A DNA stretch of 64,000 nucleotides from Chiridota heheva (lineage: Eukaryota; Echinodermata; Holothuroidea; Apodida; Chiridotidae). Numbering within the stretch: position 1 is the first letter of the stretch; each line of letters opens with the position of its first letter. The notes beneath the pieces are model-generated. The model made no database searches. It was given only the letters and a program-made list of their open reading frames with translations, and was not told the origin of the DNA. Below, one piece after another: positions 1 to 11,864 of the stretch. The position numbers and the translations under genes were made by a program. Location: contig JAIGNY010002177.1 in the NCBI GenBank assembly GCA_020152595.1, positions 1 through 64,000 of the forward strand, given 5' to 3'.

Positions 1-1530
1 GAAATTTTATGTTATTTGGAATATCATGTCATGTAAAATTTCCTGTCATGTGAAATTTTGTCATGTGAAATGTCATGTCCTGTGAACTTTCATGTCATGT
101 GAAATTTTATATTATGTGAAATTTCATGTCATGTGAAATGTCATGTCATGTGAAATTTCCTGTCATGTGAAATTTTATGTCTTGTGAAATATTGTCACGT
201 GAAATTTTAATGTCATGTGAAATTTCCTGTCATAAAACTTGATGTCATGTGAAATTTCCTGTCATGTGAAATTGTATGTCTTGTGAAACTTTGTCATGTG
301 AAATTTTATGTCATGTGAAATGACATGTCATGTGAAATTGTATTTCATTTGAAATTCTGTCATGTGAAATGTCATGTCATGTGAACTTTAATGTCATGTA
401 AATTTTTTTCATGTGAATTTTTGTCATGTGAAATTTCATGTCATGTGAAATATCATGTCATGTAAAATTTCCTGTCATGTGAAATTTTGTCATGTGAAAT
501 GTCATGTCATGTGAACCTTCATGTTATGTGAATTTTTATGTCTTGTGAAATATTGTCATGTGAAATTTTATGTTATGTGAAATGACATGTCTGTGAAATT
601 GTATGTCATTTGAAATTCTGTCATGTGAAATTTTGTCAAGTGAAATTTCATGTCATGTGAAGCTTCCTGTCATGTGAAAACTTTGTCAAGTAAAATTTCG
701 TCTAAGAAATTTCATGTCATGTAAAATTTCCAGTCACAAAATTTCATGTCAAGTGAAATTTCCAGTCATGTGAAGTTTTTGTCTTGTGAAATATTGTCAT
801 GTGAAATTTTATGTCATGTGAAATGACATTTCATGTGAAATTGTATGTCATTTGAAATTCTGTCATGTGAAATTTTGTGAAGTGAAATTTCATGTCATGT
901 GAAATTTCCTGTCATGTGAAATTTTGTCTTGTGAAATATTGTCATGTGAAATTTTATGTCATGTAAAATGTCATGTCATGTGAAATTTCATGCCCTGTGA
1001 AATGTCATGTCATGTGAAATTTTGTCATGTGAAATTTTATGCATCGTGAAATTTCATGTCATGTGAAATTTTGTCATGTGAAATTATGTCATGTGAAATT
1101 TCCTGTCATAAAACTTCATATCATGTAAAATTTCCTGTCATGTGAAATTTTGTCATGTGAAATTTCATGTCATGTGAAATTTTTATGTCATGTGGAATTT
1201 CCTGTCATAAAACTTCATGTCATGTAAAATTTCCTGTCTTGTGAAATTTTATGTCTTCTGAAACATTGTCATGTGAAATTTTATGTCATGTGAAATGACA
1301 TGTCATGTGAAATTGTATGTCATTTGAAATTCTGTCATGTGAAATTTTGTCAAGTGAAATTTCATGTCATGTGAAGCTTCCTGTCGTGTAAAATTTTATG
1401 TCATGTGAAATTTCGTCACGTGAAATTTCATGTCATGTAATATTTCCTGTTATGTGATATGTCATGTCATGTGAAATTTTGTCATGTGAAGTTTTGTCAT
1501 GTGAAGTTTTGTCATGTGAAATTTCATGTG
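1..1530. repeat. Degenerate minisatellite, TGTCATGTGAAATTT-type unit
   Basis: About 1.5 kb of imperfect tandem copies of a 15-20 bp unit of the form TGTCATGTGAAATTT with variable endings (CC, CA, TA, G). It begins at or before the left edge of the window. Copies vary in length and sequence, so the array looks old. Short open frames here are repeat artefacts. No gene is visible. Confidence 0.9.
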
Positions 1531-1535
1531 ATGTG

Positions 1536-1645
1536 AAGGAGGGGTTGTAAAGGAGGGGTGATAGGGGAGGGAGGGGGTGATGGGGGAGGGGAAGGGGGTG
1601 AGGAGGGAAAGGGGTGAGGAGGGAAAGGTGAGGGGGGGGCAATTG
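1536..1645 (+). repeat. G-rich purine tract
   Basis: The plus strand is almost pure G and A with many runs of three to eight G (GGGAGGG, GAGGGAAAGGGG). It directly follows the 1-1530 minisatellite. The runs could in principle form G-quadruplexes. No coding sequence is supported. Confidence 0.75.
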
Positions 1646-2555
1646 TGAGAAGGGTCAAATTGTGATGTCAAGGTTCAGAATTTAGATGAAGGAAAACGGT
1701 GGGCGTTTCAGCCATTCCCAGTCCTTTTTGAGGGGTCGAGAGGGAAGATCCTTGTTGCAATGGTGGGAAATAGGCGAAACAAAGGAGAGGAAATATTACT
1801 TGGCAATACTTCACATAGAACAAATACATTCTCCCCATAAACCTTTGCATATAGACCCACTCTCCTTGGGATGCCCACCACAAGACAATGAAGCACCAGG
1901 TATCATTTTCTAGTCTGTGGTGTGACTTGGTTCAGGCTTGACCCTGAATCTTTGGGCTAAATAACCATCTGAAAAATCAATGAGGATGGAAACTTTCAAA
2001 AAGAAGTTTTAAATCAGTTTAATTAGTTCCAAAAGTATTATCTTTTTTTTTTCTCCAGTCAGTTTATAGCTTTAACAAAGTTGCCAACACAATGCTAAAA
2101 CAGCTACAGAAAAAAACTCAAAATACTTCAAAGGTGAATTCAGGATGAGATTAATCACAATGGGTGCACTGGAAATTGATTCAAACAATACAGAAGTAAA
2201 ATTAGCACACCAATACTTTCCACGACTTAATGACCTCGATTGACCATCCTTACATCCACCTTTGGAATACTTTAATTTGAGAAAAGCAATAAATAAGACA
2301 CAATGGAGACAGATTTAACAATAATAACTCTTGTTATCTTCAAATGCAACAAAATAAGAACCAATAAAAATACATCTTTATCAAGTTAACCTGAATAAAG
2401 GGTGGTGCTTATGTAAGTCTATCAATACACAATATAAATATAAACAGCTGGCAAAAAAACTCCACATTAAGTGTGTATTACTGTAAGTTTCTTTAATATT
2501 ATTTGTTATAAATATAAAAAATCTGACACTTCTATAGAATTAAAATGAATGGCAC
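1646..2555. other. AT-rich stretch without recognised gene
   Basis: No conserved protein signature, splice-bounded frame or clear repeat was recognised here. Short open frames overlap on both strands and have no recognisable domain. Confidence 0.5.
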
Positions 2556-2800
2556 TTCCTCGTATCACACAGACAGCCTTAAATATATACAGTATATGTC
2601 ACCCAGACAGTCTTTAATAGACAGCCTTAGATATATACAGTATATGTCACCCAGACAGTCTTTAATAAAACCAATGTCACCCAGACAGCCTTAGATATAT
2701 ACAATATGTCACCCAGTCTTTAATAAATACAATATGTCACCCAGAAAGCCTTAGATATATACAGTATATGTCACCCAGACAGTCTTTAATAAAACAATAT
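2556..2800. repeat. Short tandem repeat, TATGTCACCCAGACAG unit
   Basis: Four to five imperfect copies of a 40-65 bp unit containing TATGTCACCCAGACAG, TCTTTAATA and TTAGATATATACAGTA. A stray partial copy (ATATGTCACCCAGTC) lies near 3085. The spacing varies between copies. Confidence 0.75.
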
Positions 2801-5340
2801 ATGTAAACCAAACCGGCTTTAATATAATAATACTAATAATACACATATATTTATAACGCGCCCCTTTGAACTAAATCGTCAGGAGCGCGGAACAGTAAGT
2901 AAAGTAAATGATAAGATAAATGAAACAAATGAAGTATAAAACTAGAAATTTAAAAGCAAAAAATTGAAATACCTAAAATATAAATACGCAATTAATCAAT
3001 TCATAATTCATAGGCTAAACTAAAGATTAAAAGCTGAACATGCTAAATAAGAATTATAAACAAATAAAGTAAAACAAATAAATATATGTCACCCAGTCTT
3101 TAATACATACAATATAATGGACTTTCCACTTTACACAAATAGAAAACCAGACAGATACAAACAAGGCAAAACTTTATACTATGACTACTTTGCACAGGAA
3201 GCTCACAAGTGATAAATCATGGTACTTCTTAAAAAAAATAGACACATTTTCTCATTCTTTACTGTTCATATGTACATTTATAGTTGTAAAACTGTACATA
3301 GCTAGTATATGTCAAAAAATAAATAAACTGTACAGTTCAAAAAGTACAAACATGAAGAGCACAAATATCATGTTGTTATTGGCTACCAACACTTTAAACA
3401 TACTACAGTTTTACACAGCTTTTTTTTTTTTTTTTTACACAGCTGCATTACAAAATAACTTTAAAAAAAATTACATTTATGTGGCTATTGTACACACCAA
3501 CTCTATTCATTGTGACCAATTAATTTATGGGCAGGTCATGTCAGGTACAAGAAAATTTAAAAGTTGTTGTATTCTGAATTTACAGCTCTTTGTAAACAAC
3601 TTAAAACCTGTTTATAGAAAAGTAATCAATTATGTCCTCCCAAGGTACAAGTAAGAAAGAAAAACATTGATTGTAACATCTTTATCACTTGAATAACATG
3701 TGTTTCTTTACCAGCCAATTACATTTGGAGCGACAAACTTATTTGTACTTTTCACAACTTCTCCACAATCATCCGCAATTTAATGATAAATAATAAAGAC
3801 ATCATTGCTAATTCAAGTGAATGTATATGGCAAACAATAGTCTTGTAGGCTAACTGCTCTTCAGCACTTGTTAAATTTGTCCATGCCCATAGCCACTTGC
3901 AGGACCCATGCCACTCATTTGTGAATACACTACCTGGACGGCCCCTGGTTTCAGTAAATTCACTTTCAGGATTTAAACTGGACATCACTTATCTTCAATG
4001 CTACTAACTGATCACTCAATGAAAAACACATGACTTGTCCTTTTCCTTAAAAAATCGTTCCAGTAAATCATGACCACAAACTTACTGTAGCAAATAATGA
4101 GACCACTTATCTTACTTAAAGTAACTGCTTAACCAGGAGGGGGGGCCATTGATAAGGGAATTTGATTCTAATTACTTGTGGTTTTCATAATAAAGAAAAT
4201 AAAAAAGCCCGAGCTTATTTATCAGGTCGGGTCTGACTGTTTGTTAATGCACAACTAATGAGTAGCAGATCATACAATATATTAGAAGGAAAGGGGGTGG
4301 TAAGTGGCATTCAATAAAAGCCCAGCAATGGTTAATGAAATGACAGGCGTCATGACATTTTCACTTTTGACATACTTACCAATGGCTGCTAAAAAGAGCT
4401 CGTAATAGTTTTTTGGTTAAAAATATAAAAAAAACCATTTAGTATTTAGCATTCATCCATCACTGTACTGATGCATATGTACCTGTGAAAATAAAAAAAT
4501 AAAAAAAGATGTTTGAGTAATCATGAGAAAAAAATCATACTGTACATAAACTATTATATACTATATATATGAACCAAACTTGAAAGTGCTCAAGGGATTA
4601 GTGGAAAGAATACAAGTCATCATTGGCACGTAAGTTACTGCTTGCTGGAATGGTTAACTTGTTCTAGATATAAAGAAAACAGCAAGAAAAGACTTTGGTA
4701 CCTGTACAAATAATAAATTAATATAATGAATGTTCTAAAAAAACGTTATTCTTTCTCAATTTGTATCACACACATGCATTCTTTAAACAAAGAAAATGAA
4801 TACACTGTACATTAAGGCAGGCATTTGTACTGGCATCAGATATGGCAAATGAAAAACATACTGATCTTTAGCACACACATGATATATAAAAGTAAAAAGA
4901 TAGGGATCCAAAAAGTTGTAAATGTTATATGTCTCTAGATGTACACAGTTACTGGTATGGTAAAGCTTTTAAAATAAAAAAGGAAGTAAAAGCTTTAGCA
5001 CTTGTAAATAGCAGCTCCATGGCAAAATTAAAAACACTTAGTAAGCCTCACAATACAATGTCTCAAACAAAGGCAACTGAAAGTCAATAAAAGGCAGGCA
5101 AGTACTTTTATTATGTGCTTTTTACTTCATAGGGAATATAATTTCTGATAAGCTCCATTTTGCATTGCCCATCATATATACACATTAACAATTTAATACA
5201 AATTCAATACTACAATTCATGGTTTCCATTAATCTAGAGTTTTATCAAATTGTTACTTAATACAGTAACACTTAAATGAATTTTTTAAATGTAAACCATG
5301 AATTGCATTTACAAAATAAGCCTTCCAAAATATAATATTT
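2801..5340. other. AT-rich stretch, no supported gene
   Basis: A long AT-rich stretch with homopolymer runs. Short open frames exist (for example 3181-3654 plus and 3752-3988 minus), but none shows a known domain or good splice context. Part of it may be the 3' UTR of the minus-strand exon at 5346-5545. A TTTATT at about 5107 reads AATAAA on the minus strand, a possible polyadenylation signal. Confidence 0.45.
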
Positions 5341-5345
5341 AGGTT

Positions 5346-5545
5346 TTAACTCATGGGAAACTCTTGGATGATACTGTAAAGATCACCAGAATCAAACACC
5401 ATCTCAACTCCAACTCCCTCTTCAAAGTCATTTTGTTCCTCGCAATCATCATTGTCAGCCACACTGATACCCCCCAAAACATTGGGACCATAATCTGATT
5501 CATTGGAACTGAAATAAGATTCATCTGAAGTAACTTGGGAATCAT
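5346..5545 (-). CDS. Candidate terminal coding exon, acidic serine-rich C-terminus
   Basis: On the minus strand a pyrimidine-rich tract ending in CTCAG precedes an open frame that enters in phase 1 and runs 65 codons to a TAA at 5346-5348. The peptide is rich in Asp, Glu and Ser (DSQVTSDESYFSSNESDYG), with later pieces NDFEEGVGVEMVF and DLYSIIQEFPMS at the end. An acidic tail with a final hydrophobic motif resembles an activation domain or an interaction tail, but I do not recognise the family. An inverted-repeat element starts only about 15 bp upstream of the acceptor. No upstream exon was found, so this could also be a chance open frame. Confidence 0.4.
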
Positions 5546-5555
5546 CTGAGAGTAA

Positions 5556-6130
5556 AAGCTTCTAGGTCTTACTACTTATTATACACATCCCTCAGTGCAG
5601 CTTGACATTGGGATTGCCGTACGACAGGGGAGAATACTGGACCTTTGGTGTAATAATAAATACACCAAAATTTGGAGCTTCGTATTCATTAAGATCCATG
5701 GAGGCCGCCATTTTAAGTGTAGTGATAACGTTAAGTCAATGGGGATTTTTAATGAGAACGCGGGGAGTATTTTTAAAACGAAAAACCAATATTAAATGAA
5801 TATTCATTAGATTTACCCGCAGATTTTTCAATTCAATTGTGGACTTCTCGATAATATAACAAAAGACTTCCGTTGACCTTTTGAACAACCCTCTCGACAC
5901 AGGATTTCATGATGGCTTAGTCATCGCTGATACCATGTACATATATCATACGTTACATTACACAATTACTACCGTTCTCTTAGTAAAAATCCTATTCATA
6001 TAACGTTATCACAAGTTAAAATGGCGGCCTCCATGGATCTTAATAAATACGAAGCTCCAAGTTTTGGTGTATTTTCTTACTACACCAAAAGTCCAGGATT
6101 CTCCCTGACTGACGAGGGTTGTTATAGATT
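5556..6130. mobile_element. Inverted-repeat (MITE-like) element
   Basis: Two arms of about 120-150 bp, near 5610-5745 and 6003-6125, are reverse complements of each other. Each arm carries ACACCAAAA, GGAGCTTCGTATT and AGATCCATGGAGGCCGCCAT. The spacer between them is about 250 bp. The AAAATGGCGGCC segment in the arms is a strong YY1-like motif. Sequence next to the left arm (TTATTATACACATCCCT) recurs near 6970. No transposase frame is present, so it is non-autonomous. Confidence 0.7.
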
Positions 6131-6845
6131 AGGTACAATTCCTATGTTTTTTTTAAATTCACATGTTGTATAAAATTGATGATTGGAAAATAACGTACTT
6201 TTTCGATATAGTTATATCACTTAGATTAATAATACACTTTTCCAATAAAAACTTTCCCTAAATATTTACCTATTTAGCACCACACAGGATAAAGTTCTCT
6301 GAGATTCATATTTTGGTCGCCATTTTTCACCGCTTGTTTGTGATTAATTATTCAATGTTCGCAAAATTTGTCTAAAATGTTCCACTAAACTGCAAGTTGA
6401 TTTTTCACCGGCAACATTTAAATCTTTGTTCATATAATTTTATTAAATAGTTTTGCAAAAAAAAAACTGTGTGCGAAAACATATAAAACATCAAAAAATG
6501 TTTAGATTATATAATTGTACTTTATAAGTATTATCTTAATATTTTCCCTCAAATAATCTAAAATATAATACCCCTGCTAAAATATTATAGCCCCGATGAC
6601 AGTGTTTTGAACTGACTGTACTTTAAAGAGCTCGTCAGCAATTTTTACGGAAAGAAAAGTAATCCAAAATAATTCAATAAAAATAACTAAAATCACCTTA
6701 AAAACAGTTTTTGAGGACATGAATGGGCTTCAAACATTGACTTTAATCATTGTGGGCGAAAAAGAAGATAGAATGGCTTTGTTTTCATTCAGATCTTAAA
6801 ACTGAGATTTTCCTATACTTTTCAGACCTCGCTTAAAACATTACA
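6131..6845. other. No supported gene
   Basis: AT-rich sequence without recognisable coding frames, repeats or RNA genes. Confidence 0.45.
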
Positions 6846-6867
6846 GGAGGGTATAGGATTTTGTAGC

Positions 6868-7100
6868 ACCCTCGGATGGCCAGTCATCACTAACGGCAGC
6901 GCAGCCATACTAACAAGCTGGCATCAGTCCGACGGTACTACAGGGAGTACTAGGTCTTACGTAGTTATTATACACATCCCTTAGTACGGGTTGACATTGG
7001 GGTTGCCATATGGCCAGCCACCACTAACGGCAGTCATACTAACACGGCTGACATCAGCTCGGCGGTACTACGGGAAGTACTACTATTAGGCCTAGGTCAA
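6868..7100. repeat. Two-copy direct repeat of about 130-150 bp
   Basis: The block with GGCCAGTCATCACTAACGGC, CATACTAACAAGCTGGCATC and GGTACTACAGGGAGTACTA (6875-6955) is repeated in diverged form at about 7010-7090. Between them lies TTATTATACACATCCCTTAG, also found next to the inverted-repeat element near 5577, which suggests related mobile DNA. Confidence 0.65.
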
Positions 7101-7883
7101 AATACAGATAATTTGTTTTTTCTAATGTAAAATTAAAAAGACACATTGTGAAACTGAGGCATACCCCTTGCATACCCCCAGAGATAAACAACTGCTATAG
7201 ACAACTCATTAGTACTGATAGTAATGCTATGCTCAATGGCAAATTGTCTTAAGAAGAGTTAGCATGCACTTGTAGGCCTAATGTCATTACAGCCTGGCTA
7301 AATAAATGATAGGCGTACTACTAGTACTACTAAGTATATTCGTTAGGGAACAAACACTGAATACAGAACTGAGTGATTTGTAAGAATAACAAAACAGGAA
7401 GAAGAAAAACTAAGCCCGAATGTTAGATTAGGCTCTGATATAAATATCAACTGGCATAAAATTGCATGATGGTTAGTATTGCACCTTCTCGACCCTAAGC
7501 TCCTGTATCAATAGGTACGATAAAAATTGATGTGGGTACTACAACACGTTAGGCTGCGATAAGGAGCCCCAAACCGGAAGTCCCACAAAAATATTAAATT
7601 TACAAGAAACATCACATTTAACAAGTGGGAAAGTAAGATTGAACGATAAGTTAAACTTTCAGCCGTTACATGGTACAATTTTCAAGTCCATATCTGGCTG
7701 TCTATGAGAAATTCACAAAACCAAAAGTGCAGACTCGCCACTCACCTCTAAAGCAGCCCATAGAAATGGGATTGCAGTTAAATGCACCTATTTGATCGCA
7801 AAAATGTGCTGAATATCCATATCTCTACACGCACTACATATTCAACACCTCTATTTTCCACTGGTAGCCATGTAATTTTGATT

Positions 7884-8509
7884 TGACGTCACTAAATCTG
7901 AATATTCAGTATCAAATACTGACTGATAATTCGAGGTAGCTCAAAACTGCATCTTCGGAGTTACTGCAAAACGACTTCCGGGTCAGCTTTAAATGTTCAA
8001 TCAACAAGGAATAACGGCGGTATAGCGAGGTCAGATTTCCTACTGTCAATGGAAGTGTCAAAACTGCTCCTTTGTCGCACAGCTTGTTCACCGGTTGGTT
8101 TCTCGTCATATCATTATTCAAATGGCGTCATAGAATGTTTCTCATCATATCATTGCTCATGTGACGTCATATAACAACAGAAAATGTGTTCTTCTTTAAC
8201 TTCATCCCTCACCCGGGCCTCTTTGCGTAAAACATGACCGACGCCGTCACCGATTATACTGCCCGACCTGAAATTGTTCGTCCTCGCTGTATTGTCAGAT
8301 TTTCAGGGTATTTTTTTTGACCCCCAGCCTATAAATCTAAGTAAACATTTACTCACCTTCTGCGATATTACTGTCAAGAAGCACGGGGTTTCCTTCCCAG
8401 TGCGTTAGCATGCCGTCATCATCAAATGTGACGTCAAGCCGTCCCAGATACTTCCCATTCTGTCCGCTTTTCACGACCAATGCTTTATCATTAGTATGTA
8501 ATGACGTCA
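7884..8509. promoter_or_regulatory. Cluster of four perfect TGACGTCA palindromes
   Basis: TGACGTCA, the CREB/ATF consensus, occurs at 7884-7891, 8162-8169, 8429-8436 and 8502-8509. The last two lie inside the 5'-nucleotidase exon. A perfect 8-mer is expected about once per 65 kb in random sequence, so four in 630 bp is notable. Whether they act as an enhancer or simply reflect a short repeated motif cannot be told from sequence. Confidence 0.35.
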
Positions 8510-8557
8510 CAACCGTTGGATATGGTCCTGGAGGTTTTTCTCTTGATGGTGGTGTCC
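8357..8557 (-). pseudogene. 5'-nucleotidase (CD73/NT5E family) exon B, partial gene
   Basis: This 201-nt minus-strand exon has a good acceptor (CTTTCTCAG) and donor (GTGAGT) and enters and leaves in phase 1. The peptide contains PPGPYPTVV, GKYLGRLDVTFDDDG and GNPVLLDSNIAE. These match the stretch of ecto-5'-nucleotidase that follows the N-terminal metallophosphatase domain and leads to the substrate-binding C-terminal domain (the family pattern includes PPSKE, KYP, FGKYLG and GNPILLNSSI). In the family the enzyme is a GPI-anchored dimer that hydrolyses extracellular AMP to adenosine. This exon is intact. The neighbouring exon at 9740-9919 carries a stop codon, and no further exons of the gene were found, so I treat the pair as a broken or partial copy. 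A functional alternative splice form is possible but less likely. Confidence 0.72.
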
Positions 8558-9304
8558 CTGAGAAAGAGGCATAATGTAGAAATCTTTAAATGATTAGTAA
8601 GCTCTACTGTGTGACTACAGAATAGTTGTCACATCACATCCTCACATTATTCAAAAGTTGTATGTGTTTTTCTGATGTGATTTGTGGCTTAAAATCCATT
8701 GGATATGTCTGGACAGTAGCAAAACAGAACGTAGTAAAGGAACTATAATCTACCACCTGAAGAAATTTGAATTGAAAAGTTCAAATGAGAATTTCTTTGT
8801 TGAGAAAATGAGGACGATGGGACCAACCTTCTATATAGCAGACTTTGCATAATTGTCATTTTCATACATATAAGATAGACCTTAACTTAACATAACAAAA
8901 TTACGGGCTTAGAAAGGTTAGTCACCCCATAAAAATCCCACCACCACCACCACCACAAAAAAAAAAAAAAAATGAAGTGCCGAATATCTCATCAAGGGAA
9001 TACGATATTGAAGGAGTTTTTCTTAAAGTCCTCATTCACGCAAAATGAACACTGAATTAATCCTGAGCTACATAATATTATAACTTACATCGATGTTTCC
9101 AAAATGTATTTTAATACACTTGATTGGCTTAGCGTATGATGGAGGCCAACGTAGCAAACACAGAACAGTGAATAAACTATAGTGCAATAATTCTTTCTGT
9201 TCAAGTGATATCCACTCTCAAAATTGCCAAACAATTCATGAAAATATCTAGTATTGATGATCACAGTAAGGTTGACCTGTTGCCACCTGTAACATACTAA
9301 TTTG

Positions 9305-9705
9305 TTTACAAATTTTAATCATGATGAAAATCTGTTGCAATCGATTTTCATTCCAAAATTATCACGTCACTTGAAATCACTCATCCATAACAAACAGACC
9401 ATTCACTATTAAATACCATCCTATTTGTAAATTACTTCAAGCCAGAAACATTGACCGCAGGGAAATACTTTGTCCTTGGTTGAGTGTGAAAGTCATTCAA
9501 GCTACAGGTAAATTTGTTTAATATCAATGTCACATTATGACCATGGAAAGTGAGGTTAAGTGTGTGCATGGTAGAAATAAGATATCACTGGTGTAATTGC
9601 TTGTGCTGGATTGTGGTTTCTGTTGTGAGCAATATAGACCCCGACTTATTTGAAATTTTGTCGGGATTAAGATAGAGAATGTATTGTGAGGTTTAGACTT
9701 AATGT
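9305..9705 (+). repeat. Dispersed repeat R-A, copy 1 (empty-site form)
   Basis: About 400 bp with CTTCAAGCCAGAAACATTGACC, TGCTGGATTGTGGTTTCTG and GCAATATAGACCCCGAC recurs at 28225-29045 and, in part, at 36310-36490. This copy lacks the roughly 410-bp insert seen in the 28 kb copy, so it gives the pre-insertion state. It lies in the intron-like interval between the two 5'-nucleotidase exons. It ends near a poly(A) run (9718-9735). Confidence 0.7.
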
Positions 9706-9739
9706 GTATTTTGTATTAAAAAAAAAAAAAAAAAATTAC

Positions 9740-9919
9740 CCGTTTACAGGAATTCGTCCGAGTGCCCACCGACCACGACATCAACGCCTCGTATTTGAGT
9801 AGCTATCTGCAGATTTACGTCAGAGCTTCCAAGAACAATAATCTTGTTTATGCCATCAGATTCAGGCTTCTTTACTTCTGATCTAATGGCAGAAATTTCA
9901 TCACTAAAACTTAGTTTGC
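9740..9919 (-). pseudogene. 5'-nucleotidase (CD73/NT5E family) exon A with nonsense codon
   Basis: The 180-nt minus-strand exon follows the acceptor TTTTTACAG. Its peptide runs KLSFSDEISAIRSEV, then INKIIVLGSSDVNLQ and VRGVDVVVGG-type sequence ending GVDVVVGGHSDEFL. This is the end of the metallophosphatase domain of ecto-5'-nucleotidase. Two lesions stand out. The family LGHSG, whose His is a metal ligand, reads LGSSD here. After FL, the conserved Tyr codon is TAA (9744-9746), followed by ACG G and a donor GGTAAT at 9740/9739 whose phase fits exon B exactly. A donor GTAAAC at 9747 could skip the stop but would break the frame with exon B. The second metal His (GGHS) is kept. It looks like a decaying paralogue. 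Confidence 0.72.
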
Positions 9920-10699
9920 CTGTAAAAATGAAAATGAAAGTGTTGCTTCGAATGGAATCTGTCGGTCAACAAACATTGCGCTTTTGTCTTCTTCCCTCTG
10001 GGCACAGGGGCCAAGTTCCCTTTTCCACTCCCAATAAAAACATTAAGGAGTAACATTTTTCGAGAAGTTGTCTTATAAATTTGGGAAATTTCTTTCAATT
10101 GTCGCAGAAGTGTTCTTAAAATTGTTGGAAATTTCCTTCAATTTGTGTAAATTTAATTCATTTTCGTGAAGTTTTCTTCAAGTTTCGTGCAATTTCCTTC
10201 ATTTTCTATACATTTTTTTTAATGTCGCCAAATTCTACCAAAATTATCAATACTTTTGATAGAGACTCATACATTTTTTAGGTTTGTTGGGACAAATAAT
10301 AAAATTTGTCCCCCCTCCCCCACCCCCAACTGCCCAATGTCAAATATCTTCCTACGACGCTGCAGTCATCGGTTAAACGTAAACTGGTAAGCAGGTAAAT
10401 GGTCTCATGTCAGCAGGTAGAGATTTCACCAAAAAGAGTAACGGAAAGGTATCGTCCCATAAATAATTCAGAAGTGAACGGCGCCGTGGTGGCTACGTCA
10501 CTTCCGGTTTTCAATTTTCCTAATTGATCTGTTTATTGCGGGAAATATGTGCTGTTATCGAAAACACATACCTATAGGATACGTTAGGATGATACTGGAT
10601 ACAGGTCGCAAAACATCAAGTTCCAGTTCTGTGTTAATGTTGAACCATGAAGATAATAACTGAGAATAGCTCCATGGTTAAACTAATTAATATAGGCAG

Positions 10700-11864
10700 C
10701 TTCGTGGTCAAACCTTAAAGGCTCTGAGCTCCAGAAATTGGTTTCAAAGCCATTGGTGCTTCTTGCTGTAACGGAAGTGTTGCTTAAGGAGTTCAAATGG
10801 CTAACTACCCGATGGCTAAATATGTTACGACGCAATATCGTGTTGGCTCTATAGACAGAAAAAAAACTTGAGTTGATGGCCGCGTGTTGCAGTGACAGAA
10901 GGTTAACAGATTGAGAATAGAGGACACTCTAGGATCATAGAAACCATTTAGTATCTTCAAGACTTCAATCGTGTCACATCTAAGTCTTCTGGAGGAAAAA
11001 GTAGGAAGCTTGAGTCTCTGGAAACGATCTTGGTAAGAGAGATTCTACCTTAGTTACACGTCGCTGAACATTCTCTATTGCAACCAAATGCTTCTTTTTG
11101 AAAGGATGCCAGATGGTATTAGCAAACTCAAGGTGTGACCTCACCAATAATTTAAAAAAGGATGACCAGATTATCTTCATCAATATAAGTAAATGTGCGT
11201 CGGATTAGACTAAGAATGCTGTTGGCTTTCTTGACTTTGGAATTGATGTGACCATCAAAGGAGAGCTGAGAGTTAACCAATACACCTATCTTTAGCATCG
11301 CAAGCATGAGATAAGAACTGAATTGAATTACTACTATCATTCACCATGTGACAGTGTGGTAGGTGAACAGGTAACTTGAGTTGATAAAGAGAACCTGTCA
11401 CTTCGTAGGGGGGAATCTCACCAACTAAACATCAGACAAATTTTGAAGCGAGTCGAGATCATCCTGTAGTAATTGATAGTCCATATTAGTATAAATAGGC
11501 CTGAATATTTGGTGTCATCTGCAAATAGGAGAGCATTGGATTCCACGTTGATTGGCAGGTCATTAATATATATGACTAAGAGTACTGGTCCTAAAACGCT
11601 ACCCTCGGGATGCCACTAGTTATATCATCCAACAAGATAATCATCCGTTGTAATAATCACTCTCTGCAAACGGTTTAAGAGAAAGGACTTCAACCAACCA
11701 AATAAGAGGTCACGAAAACCATATCCACGGAGTTTAGTCAGTAGTCGCTTATGAGGAACTGTGTTAAAAGCTTTCGTGGAATTTATTAGGACGGTATCAA
11801 CTGGTATCTTGCCTAATCTTATCATCTCTATCACAGAGAAAGAGGCAGTCGGGGCAAAGCAATC
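10700..11864 (-). mobile_element. CR1-like LINE, 3' part of ORF2 (outer element)
   Basis: Minus-strand peptides in shifting frames match the reverse transcriptase core and tail of a CR1/Rex-type non-LTR retrotransposon. STKAFNTVPHKRLLTKL stands for the usual DFSKAFDTVPH (palm motif). It is followed by GYGF and WLKSFLLNR, then SQLSFDGHINSKVKKAN, then RSHLEFANTIWHPFKKK with ENVQRRVTK, and after 10980 RRLRCDTIEVLKILNGFYD. Several frameshifts and stops make it inactive. Its 5' part continues at 12880-13962; a second LINE sits between. Confidence 0.85.

Noticed and set aside
3181-3654. 157-codon plus-strand open frame
   Set aside because: AT-rich, includes a poly-T run, no recognisable domain or splice context.
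3752-3988. 78-codon minus-strand open frame (contains KWLWAWTNL)
   Set aside because: Composition looks slightly protein-like, but there is no family match, start context or splice evidence.
8558-9739. An 8-nt microexon between the two 5'-nucleotidase exons to bypass the stop
   Set aside because: Not needed: the donor GGTAAT at 9740/9739 gives the right phase and the family sequence (Thr-Gly) directly; the stop is then a simple Tyr codon change.
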